A stretch of 64,000 nucleotides of DNA from Gemmatimonadota bacterium (lineage in GTDB: Bacteria; Gemmatimonadota; Gemmatimonadetes; Gemmatimonadales; Gemmatimonadaceae), in assembly GCA_003155795.1 (NCBI GenBank), contig PMEM01000024.1:161324-225323 (forward strand), read 5' to 3'. A program made the position numbers and the translations under genes. Shown in pieces: positions 27,204-35,500 of the stretch; position 1 is the stretch's first letter, and each line of letters begins with the position of its first letter. The notes under the pieces were generated by a model. That model saw only the letters and a program-made list of their open reading frames with translations. It ran no database searches and had not been told where the DNA came from.

Positions 27204-28526
27204 TCACGGTGTATTAAGCGGATCGCACCCAAAACACGGTGCGTAATCGGCACCCCCCGCTTTCTGACAGCGCGCCTTCGCCTGATCGAACGTGTACGTC
27301 GGTAGCGCAGTCTTGACGTCGAAGCACAGATCCATCTGCGCCATCGCGCAGATCGTCAGCCGGTCGTCGGGCGATGCTGGTGCCGGCGCCACGCCGCCGT
27401 GGTCGGCGCCGAACCAGCGCTGACATGCCTGTTTTACTGCTTCCGCCGGATCGATTCCGGGTTGTGTTTCGTAGATCTTGAGGAATGTCGCCGCAACCAG
27501 GTCTTGCGCTTCGTACTGCCGGATATCCGGAATCCTTGATGGATCGTTCGTGCACGCGCCCGTCACACCGGCGGCGATCATGTGGTTCGCCACCATGTAC
27601 GGCGTGAGCTTGGGGCTGTCCGGGTTGATCTGAACCAGGCCCGCCTGAAGCACGTTCACCGTTGGTGTCCCGTTCTTGTCCAACGTCTTGATCTGCGACT
27701 TGTAGCGAACGCGGAACCAGCCTGCGGCCTGCGGATCATAGAGCGGTGATCCACAGACGAGCAGAGGCAGCGTGTACGGATTGCTCGCGTTTGCCCGAGG
27801 ATTCAGCAGCAGCTCCAGCATGGAGCGCAGGTAGCTGTCGCCTGTTTCATCCTTGTCGAAGAACAGCGACGAAAGGTTGATCGGGAAGTAATCGTTGGGA
27901 TACTCGCTCTGGCCCGATCCTGGCGCAGCGATTGGATTTACGTCCAGAATCGAGTGATACAGTGTGGGCGATGAGATTCCCACGCATTGGAGCAACTGCG
28001 CCCAGCGGCGGAGCGTGTTGTTGTTGAAGTAATCGGCGTTGCGAAACGCAATCACCGGCGGGTAGTGCATGAGAGTCACGGCCCGCTGGTTTGACAGCGG
28101 AAGCCCCAACGGCAGGCACGGAAACCATTGGCACGGACCGTCCTCCGCATTCACGGGGAATCCGGACATGGGATTCCACGCCGACGTCGCCTTGCATGCG
28201 TCGGCCCCGTCGAGCGCGAGTCCCACGTGCTTCTTGTCCAGGAACGCGACATGAGCCAGCGCGAATGCAGCTGCGCCGGCTTCCTGTCCGGGTGCGGGCG
28301 TGAATGCAATCTCGTAGCCTGCGCTGCTACGAGTGACCATCAATGAATCTGCGACAATTGTGATGAGATCCTGCGCGAGTGACACGCCTGTGAAGTGCGC
28401 AATCACCTCTTCATACGTAGTCAGCCTGGTCGTCGGGCTGAGATCGCGCGGATCCGGGTACACGCGCTCGATGTAGGCCGCGCCCCCGGGCAGCGCGTAC
28501 TTTACCGCTTGTTGAGTACTCGTCAT
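27204..28526 (-). CDS. Protein of unknown function coupled to a phosphoesterase
   Basis: 440 residues. I do not recognise a family. There is no signal peptide (MTSTQQAVKYALPGGAAYIE). Ten or more Cys are spread along the chain, clustered at the end (FGCDP, CQKAGGADYAPCF) and in CQWFPCLPLGLP. Sequence such as DKKHVGLALDGADACKATSAW and YEAQDLVAATFLKIYE suggests a folded globular protein. Its ATG overlaps the stop of the phosphoesterase gene by four bases (ATGA), so the two are made together. A partner, inhibitor or modifying role for the phosphoesterase is inference only. A 35-base gap separates its end from the convergent kinase. Confidence 0.7.
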   Translation of the reverse strand: MTSTQQAVKYALPGGAAYIERVYPDPRDLSPTTRLTTYEEVIAHFTGVSLAQDLITIVADSLMVTRSSAGYEIAFTPAPGQEAGAAAFALAHVAFLDKKHVGLALDGADACKATSAWNPMSGFPVNAEDGPCQWFPCLPLGLPLSNQRAVTLMHYPPVIAFRNADYFNNNTLRRWAQLLQCVGISSPTLYHSILDVNPIAAPGSGQSEYPNDYFPINLSSLFFDKDETGDSYLRSMLELLLNPRANASNPYTLPLLVCGSPLYDPQAAGWFRVRYKSQIKTLDKNGTPTVNVLQAGLVQINPDSPKLTPYMVANHMIAAGVTGACTNDPSRIPDIRQYEAQDLVAATFLKIYETQPGIDPAEAVKQACQRWFGADHGGVAPAPASPDDRLTICAMAQMDLCFDVKTALPTYTFDQAKARCQKAGGADYAPCFGCDPLNTP

Positions 28527-30916
28527 CCGTACTGCTTCTTCAGATCGTCCAGCATGCGCGACAGCGTTTTCATGTCCGTGGCTTCGGACGTGACACGATA
28601 CGATAACGCGCGAATGTCGGACGCCGGGAGCTTTCCGCGGGTAAGCCCAACAATCATTGCGTGGGCCACCATCTTGTGCAGATGATGAACCGCCGTCGAT
28701 GGAGTTGGCGCCGAATCGGGCGGGTAGTTCTTGTCGTATGGTGGCGTGAACGCTGGAGAGTCGGGACGTGGCGTCGATCGAGTGAGCACATTCTCGAGCG
28801 TCGGCGCCTGTTGCGTGCGCTCACCCAGGAACCAGCGCGAGCGAGGAACTCCGAACCAGTCCAGTATCGTCGCGAGGATGCAAGTGTGTTCGTAGGCCGT
28901 ACCAGTGGATGATCGGAAGACCGTATTTGGCTCGATCCACGGCGACACCATTATGCCCGGCACGCGCGGACCCATCACATCATAGTGAAATCCGTCCACA
29001 GCGTCGTTGGGCCACGGATTCACCGCGGAAGGCGGTGCCACGTGATCGAAAATGCCTCCGTGCTCATCAAACGTGATGACGAGCAGCGTTTCTTCCCAGT
29101 CGGGCCCCTTGCGAATTGAATCGTAAATCCTGTTGAGCTGTATCTCGCCGGCCACGACATCCTCGCCAGGATGGTATGACGTCGTACCCGAAGCGCCGAT
29201 CCAGATCGGTTCGATATAGCTGAACGCGGGCAGCGTACCTGCCAGTGCCGACGCATAGAAGTCGTCTACCGGTGCGACGTACTGGTTCTCACCCGCGGCG
29301 ACGCTCGCATCGACCGTCGGAATCTGTCCATCCAGGAACAGCTGATACGAAAAGACGTGCGCCATCCACTCCGTGGAGTTGTAGATCGCCCAGTCCGTGA
29401 TTCCGTTGGCCCACAATGTCTTCCAGATCGAAGAGCGATGCGGCTGTTCCGGCCAGAAGATGTACTGCGGTGGATCCATGAAGTTGTTGCACTGTCCCTG
29501 CGATGAACCTGTGAGCGCAAATGCGCGGTTCGCGTCCGTACAGCTTGGCATGGAGCAATGCCATTCGTCCGACACCGCGTATTCGCCCGCAAGCCCGTTC
29601 AGAACCGGTAGCTGGTTGGGCGTGAACGTCTCCATGACTTGCGAGTTTCCGTTGTTCCAGACGAAGCCACCCATGTCTGGCGCAGCGCGTTTTTCGTAGC
29701 CATCAGGATGGTCGTAGTACATCTGCCGCAGCACGTCGGACAGATCGTGGTAGGGATCGTCAGTGAACATCTCCAACACCCAATCCGTGCTCAGCTTGCC
29801 GTCCTTGAACTTGCTGAGCGAGACTTTCTGGTCGCCATTCATGTTGTACATCTGCGTGCTGGCGCCCTTGTACGGGCCATCGGGTCCAACGATGTGCAGA
29901 TTTTCGCCGGCTTTTTCGTGCAACCAGCCGACGACGTGATCGAACGACCGGTTCTCAAGCATGTAGTAAACGACGTGCTTGATTTTGGACCGCATGAAAT
30001 CGACCGTGCCCGGCACGGCAGCATTCTGGGCGTTGGCCACGATCGGTGGCTGGAATCCAAACAGAACTCCATCCGCCCCGATTCCGGTTGGGAGCGTACC
30101 CGACCGGACCGGACCGGTGAGCGGATTGGCGCTCTGCGCATCGAATCGCCAGAGCCGATAGGCCCGATCCGCCGGATTCCAATCGAGCACATAGTCACCA
30201 ATCGGTACTAATTCGTGACTGGACGGGATGTCCTTCCAAGTGCCGCTCTGGACCGTCGGACGCGTGAGCGGGATCGTCGCCTGCGGATCAAAGCTCCAGA
30301 CTACGTAATCGCCCGTCGCCCGCTTGCGGTCGAGTACGTAGTTGTTGAACGGGAGCAGCTCGTCTCCGATCTGCATGGTCCGGAACGAGCCTTCCGGCGT
30401 ATACGAATAGTTGCCGGGGATCGGGTCGGCCGTGCCTGGCGCCGTGGGGCATGGGTCGAAGTTCCAGAGACCGAACGTCCCGCGTCCGTCGGTTGGAATG
30501 AAGTTGAGCAGGTAGGAGCCCAGCGGTATCAACGTGAGTGTGTCATCGTTGTCGTACTGCTTGTGACCGCCAGTCGGGTTGCCGAAGTCGGCCCCTCGCC
30601 CCCAGAATTTGCCCTTGCTCCACTGACCGTGCTGAATTGGCGGGGCAGCCAGCGGATCGGGCGAGTCGGGGTCGAATTCGAACAGGCGATATGTATAATA
30701 GGGGGGCCCCCCCTGCGCCTTCATGGCCGGTCCCCATTCGAGAAAGTAGCCGCCGATCCAGATTAGCGAATTCTTGCGATTGTACTGCGCGGTTCCAGCC
30801 GACGCCACGGGCGCTAGCAGGTCCTTTGCCGCCGGATCGAACCGCCACATCTGATAGTTGTCATCGCTGGTACTCCGGCTAATGACGTAACCCTGGTCCT
30901 GCCTGGCGTCAGGCAT
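28523..30916 (-). CDS. Phospholipase C / acid-phosphatase-type phosphoesterase with N-terminal repeats
   Basis: 797 residues; ATG 30916 has AAGGGGAA upstream. Residues ~1-300 carry about five degenerate units of the form Y-x-L-W-x-FDP followed by L-x-P-x-x-x-G-x-W (YQMWRFDPAAKDLL, FGLWNFDPCP, YVVWSFDPQATIPL, YRLWRFDAQSANPL), suggestive of a small propeller. From ~305 the non-haemolytic phospholipase C/AcpA superfamily begins with KHVVYYMLENRSFDHVVGWL, the metal/nucleophile segment, then FTDDPYHDL, DEWHCSMPSCTDANR and LLVITFDEHGGIFDHVAPP. No signal peptide or Tat motif is seen, although relatives are usually exported. Coupled to the unknown gene downstream. Confidence 0.82.
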   Translation of the reverse strand: MPDARQDQGYVISRSTSDDNYQMWRFDPAAKDLLAPVASAGTAQYNRKNSLIWIGGYFLEWGPAMKAQGGPPYYTYRLFEFDPDSPDPLAAPPIQHGQWSKGKFWGRGADFGNPTGGHKQYDNDDTLTLIPLGSYLLNFIPTDGRGTFGLWNFDPCPTAPGTADPIPGNYSYTPEGSFRTMQIGDELLPFNNYVLDRKRATGDYVVWSFDPQATIPLTRPTVQSGTWKDIPSSHELVPIGDYVLDWNPADRAYRLWRFDAQSANPLTGPVRSGTLPTGIGADGVLFGFQPPIVANAQNAAVPGTVDFMRSKIKHVVYYMLENRSFDHVVGWLHEKAGENLHIVGPDGPYKGASTQMYNMNGDQKVSLSKFKDGKLSTDWVLEMFTDDPYHDLSDVLRQMYYDHPDGYEKRAAPDMGGFVWNNGNSQVMETFTPNQLPVLNGLAGEYAVSDEWHCSMPSCTDANRAFALTGSSQGQCNNFMDPPQYIFWPEQPHRSSIWKTLWANGITDWAIYNSTEWMAHVFSYQLFLDGQIPTVDASVAAGENQYVAPVDDFYASALAGTLPAFSYIEPIWIGASGTTSYHPGEDVVAGEIQLNRIYDSIRKGPDWEETLLVITFDEHGGIFDHVAPPSAVNPWPNDAVDGFHYDVMGPRVPGIMVSPWIEPNTVFRSSTGTAYEHTCILATILDWFGVPRSRWFLGERTQQAPTLENVLTRSTPRPDSPAFTPPYDKNYPPDSAPTPSTAVHHLHKMVAHAMIVGLTRGKLPASDIRALSYRVTSEATDMKTLSRMLDDLKKQYG

Positions 30917-31048
30917 GCGTTCCCCTTGAAGAATGCGCAAGATTCGGCGTCAACAATCGCGCGCCTCGGCGACATTGGCAAGGACTCCGCCGCGGGCAGG
31001 GTCGAATCGCCCCCTTGTAGCTTGCCCCAAGCGTGTAGCTTTTACGCT

Positions 31049-31837
31049 GTGTTTCATTACTTCGGATACGGTTCCAATATGAGCCTTCCTTCGCTACGGG
31101 CGAAGGGCGTTGCGGCGCTCGAATCGTTGCCAGCGTCGCTCGACGGCTGGGCGCTTCGCTTCAACGTGCGACACTGGTTCCGGCACGAAGGAGGAATGGG
31201 CAACGTGGAGCGCACTGGCCGTGCCGGCGACCGGGTTCTCGGGCTCGTGCATCTCTGCGACGACGCGGACCTGAAGGCGCTGGACGCCGTGGAAGCGTAC
31301 GGCTGGCGCTACGACCGAATCGAGGTGGACGTCCAGACCAGCGGCGGGACTGTGCGCGCATGGACCTACGTTGGAATGCCCGGCGCGATCGATGACTCCT
31401 GCCTGCCGACGCCTCGCTATCTGAATATCCTGCTAGCCGGAGCCGAATCGGCGGGTCTTGATGCAGATTACATCGGCCGGCTGCGCTCCCATCCGCTGGC
31501 CCCGTCAATTGACTATCCGCCATTCGAGCGACCCTCGGTGCCTTCAGCGATATTCAATCGTAGTTCGCTCGCCGAACACGCCGCATACACCGCCATCGCC
31601 GACTCTGTATTCGACATGTCGGCTGCGCGCGGCGATCTTGCCAGCCTCATTCCGCTGTTTGGCGGCAGGGACATGACGCTCTTCCACATACGGCGCCTCG
31701 ACACCAGCGACGGCAGTGAAACCGAGGGTGATGTTCGTGATGGTCGTCTCTCAGCCTCGGCGCTGCGCTACATCAACGCGTACCTGCACGCGTATGCGAC
31801 CGAGTTCCGCTATGTCGGTCGTTACACGCGTAATTGA
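31049..31837 (+). CDS. Gamma-glutamylcyclotransferase-like protein
   Basis: 262 residues from GTG 31049, chosen because the family begins a few residues before its YGSN motif; here VFHYFGYGSNMS gives that motif at residues 5-10. The rest of the cyclotransferase fold follows: LDGWALRFNVRHWF, VLGLVHLCDDADLKALDAVEAY with the general-base Glu, and YDRIEVDVQT, AWTYVGMPG. Such enzymes release 5-oxoproline from gamma-glutamyl amines or glutathione. Residues ~140-262 form an extra C-terminal region (LRSHPLAPSIDYPPFER onward) that typical GGCTs lack. First of a plus-strand run that ends with gshB. Confidence 0.75.
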   Translation: MFHYFGYGSNMSLPSLRAKGVAALESLPASLDGWALRFNVRHWFRHEGGMGNVERTGRAGDRVLGLVHLCDDADLKALDAVEAYGWRYDRIEVDVQTSGGTVRAWTYVGMPGAIDDSCLPTPRYLNILLAGAESAGLDADYIGRLRSHPLAPSIDYPPFERPSVPSAIFNRSSLAEHAAYTAIADSVFDMSAARGDLASLIPLFGGRDMTLFHIRRLDTSDGSETEGDVRDGRLSASALRYINAYLHAYATEFRYVGRYTRN

Positions 31838-31870
31838 ACCATACCGCTCAACTATTTTCCCATACCAGCT

Positions 31871-32587
31871 ATGTCAGAATTCCCAGCTGCAATGCCGCAC
31901 GGTCCGATCCGGGAAGTATTCCCGGACGTGTTCTTCGTGACCGGCACGATGAAGAACGAGTTCTTCGGCTCGATGTGGCACTTCAGTCGCAACATGACCA
32001 TCGTGCGCGACGGCGATGAGCTGACGCTCGTAAACACGGTACGTCTGTCTCCCGAAGGACTGGCCGAGCTGGATCGGCTGGGTCGCGTGGTGAACGTCGT
32101 TCGCATCGGCGACATGCACGGGATAGACGACGCCTTCTACGTTGATCGCTACGGTGCCACGTACTGGGCGATGCCAGGAATGAGCACTGATGATCGCCCG
32201 CAAGTAGCCAGGCAACTCGTGCCAGGCGGTGAAATGCCGGTGCGCGATTCCTCGTTGTTCGCGTTTACGAGCACGACGCGCCCCGAGGGAATTTTGCGAC
32301 TTGATCGCGAGGGTGGCATCATGATCTCTTGCGATTCGCTGCAAAACTGGGTCGGACCCGACGAGTTCTTCGACGACTCAACAATCGCCACGATGCAGAA
32401 GATGAATTTCTTCACGGAGACGGGCATCGGTCTCGCCTGGATTCACGCCGGTGAGCCCAAGGCGGACGACTTCGTTCGACTCAAGAAACTGCCATTCCGT
32501 CACGCGCTATGCGGGCACGGAGAGCCGGCCGTTGGCGATGTGCAACCTCGTTACCACGCGGCGTTCCAGCGTTTCTTCAACGTTTAG
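31871..32587 (+). CDS. Metallo-beta-lactamase-fold-like protein, function unknown
   Basis: 238 residues. The pattern of alternating strands (IREVFPDVFFVTGTM, MTIVRDGDELTLVNTVRL, VVNVVRIGDMHGIDDAFYV, GIMISCDSLQNW) and the end LPFRHALCGHGEP resembles proteins derived from the metallo-beta-lactamase fold, such as DUF4336-like proteins. The canonical HxHxDH zinc motif is not present; DMHGIDD stands near its place. An enzymatic role is therefore uncertain. It lies 33 bases after the cyclotransferase gene and 5 bases before the giant signalling gene, so it is almost certainly cotranscribed with both. Confidence 0.6.
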   Translation: MSEFPAAMPHGPIREVFPDVFFVTGTMKNEFFGSMWHFSRNMTIVRDGDELTLVNTVRLSPEGLAELDRLGRVVNVVRIGDMHGIDDAFYVDRYGATYWAMPGMSTDDRPQVARQLVPGGEMPVRDSSLFAFTSTTRPEGILRLDREGGIMISCDSLQNWVGPDEFFDDSTIATMQKMNFFTETGIGLAWIHAGEPKADDFVRLKKLPFRHALCGHGEPAVGDVQPRYHAAFQRFFNV

Positions 32588-32592
32588 CGATC

Positions 32593-35500
32593 GTGCCGTC
32601 CAGCGCTCCGGCCGCTGCGGCGGCGGTTCGCATTCCCGCGTACGATATCATCGAAGACGTCCAGCATGCTGGGCCCTTCGCTCTGCTGCGCGCTCGCCGG
32701 AATTCTGGCGAGCGCGTGCTTCTCAAGACCCCGCGGTCTCAATACTCAGCTCGGCACGACATCGCTGAACTCAGGCGCGAATTTCAGATCCTGAGAACCA
32801 TTGACCTCCCGGGCGTAGTGCACGCTCGGTCACTGGTCGAATGGGGCTCGGGCAATCTTGCGATCGAGATGGACGATGTCGGTATTTCTCTGGCCGAGCA
32901 GCTGGCGATGGCTCCGGGCCAGCCGATCCCACTCGGCGATTTCTTCAACATCGCCATCCAGTTGGCGCGCACACTCGGCGAGTTGCACGAGCGTAACATC
33001 GTGCACAAGAACGTCGTTCCACAGAACGTGTTCATCAGCACATCGGGTAACGTGCAGCTTGCCGACTTTGGCATCTGCTCGCAGTTGTCACGTGAACGCC
33101 AGGATTCTCGCCTTTCCGCGCGCATAGAAGGGTCGCTCCCGTATATCTCTCCAGAGCAGACCGGGCGCATGAGCCGCGACGTTGATTACCGATCGGATTA
33201 CTACACGCTCGGTGTCACGTTTTTTGAGCTGGTCACAGGCCGGCTTCCGTTCAGCGCTTCGGATCCGCTGGAATGGGTGCACTGCCACGTTGGCCAGACG
33301 CCACCGACCGCTCAATCTGCCAATCGCGATGTGCCCGACCCGCTCTCGCGAATACTCTCCAAGCTGCTTTCCAAGAGTGCAGAGGATCGTTACCAGAGCA
33401 GTTTCGGACTCATCGCCGATCTCGAACGTTGTCGCGATGCGTACACCGCGACGGGGCATATCGAGTCGTTCACTCTGGGTGAAGCCGACGTATCGCGCAG
33501 CTTCCAGATTCCGCAGCAGCTTTACGGACGCGAGCAGGACATCGGGCAGCTTGCGGAACTGTTCGATGATGTCGCACATGGTGGCGCCGGTGTATGTCTT
33601 GTATCTGGCTATGCCGGTGTCGGCAAGTCGGCGCTCGTCAACGAGCTCGGAAAAGCAATCGTCCGCAGTCGCGGTTATCTGATCGAAGGCAAGTTCGAGC
33701 ACTTCCAGCAGAGCACAGCTTACAGCGCACTCGCAAGTGCCTTCCGCGGTCTTGTGGAGCAACTGCTTGGCGAGCCCGCGAACAGGCTCGCCGAGTGGCG
33801 CGACGCACTACAGGCGGCACTCGGAAGCAACGCGGCGTTGCTTGTCGCGCTCATACCCGAGTTGATCCCGATCATCGGCGAGCAGCCGCCCGTACCGGAC
33901 CTGCCACCGGCCGAGGCACAGAACCGCTTTCAGATCGTCGTTCTGAACTTTGTCCATGTGTTTGCGACCGCGCAGCATCCACTGGTAATCTTTCTCGACG
34001 ATCTGCAGTGGAGCGACGTGCCGAGTCTCAATCTCCTCGCGCGACTCGCGACAACGCGCGACATGGCACATCTGCTGCTCATCGGCGCGTACCGTGACAA
34101 TGCAGTGGACGTGTCTCATCCACTCACGGTTACGCTCGACCAGATCCGCCGCTCGCGCGAGGTAGTGGAGATAACACTCGCTCCACTGGAGATCGAGGCG
34201 GTGGATCGGCTAACGGCTGATACGCTCCGTACGACGGTGGAACGCAGTCGACCGCTTGCCCGCATAGTCTTCGACAAGACGCAGGGGAATCCGTTCTTCA
34301 CAAAGGAGCTGTTGCGCAGCTTGCATGAGAGCGGCTCGATTCGATTCGCCCCTGACATGGGGCGCTGGGAGTGGGACACTGCGGCTGTGGCGTCGGCGAC
34401 CGTAGCAGACAACGTGGTTGACTTCATGGTCTCTGCGCTCCGGCGTCTGCCGCAGTCCACGCAGCAGTTGCTCCAGCTCGCTTCGTGCATCGGCAATACC
34501 TTCGATCTACGCACACTCTGCATCATCGCCGAGCGGGACTACGCATCGGTGGGTGCCGACCTTCAGGCCGCGCTTAAACGTCAGCTTATCGTTCCGCTTA
34601 CCGAGAACTACAGATTCGTCGGCGTAGCTGAGCCTGGCGCCGCACCGTCGCCGACTGGCGCAAGTGTGCGGTATCGATTTCAGCACGACCGGGTACACCA
34701 GGCAGCGTACGAACTGATCGACCCGGAGCGCAAACAGGCCGTGCACCTGTCGATGGGGCGTGTGCTTCTCGGCAATGCGTCTGCCGTCGAACTCGACGAA
34801 CGGTTGCTTGACATTGTCGCGCATCTCAACATCGGCCGCTCGCTCATCACCGATGCCGAGGAACGACGCACGCTTGCGCGTCTCAATCGCGACGCCGGTC
34901 TCAAGGCGATGCGATCGTCTGCATATGACGCGGCAATGGAGCTTCTCCGCGTCAGCCTGGAATCACTCGGACCCGATGCGTGGCGCACGGACTTCGACCT
35001 GATGCTTGATGTCGCGCGGTGGGTGCAACAGTGCGCGTACCTCACCGGCGACTACGTCGCGGCGGATGCGTGGACTGAGACTGTACTCGCACACGCAACG
35101 ACTCGACTCGCCCGTGCGGAGGCGTTGTCGGCGCGCACGCGCCAGTATGCGACCATCGGCCGCATGCACGAATCCATTCAGGCTGCACTTTCCGGACTGG
35201 GTGAGCTGGGTTATGCTGTGAAGCCGGAGCCAACATCCGCGGACGTGGAACGCGAACTCGCCAACGTCACGCGCAACCTTGGCGGCCGCGCGATCGCCGA
35301 TCTGATCGACGCGCCGGAAATCACGGACCCCGAAACGCGTATCGCCCTCCGGCTTCTCATGGAAGTTTTTGCAGCCGCGTTTCTCTCGGGTAGCGGGACG
35401 CTGTTCCCGTATCTGATTCTCAGCGGCGTGAACCTTTCTCTCGTGAACGGCAGCAGCTCGGAGGCCGCGTTTGCATACGCGGCCTACGGCATGCTCCTCT

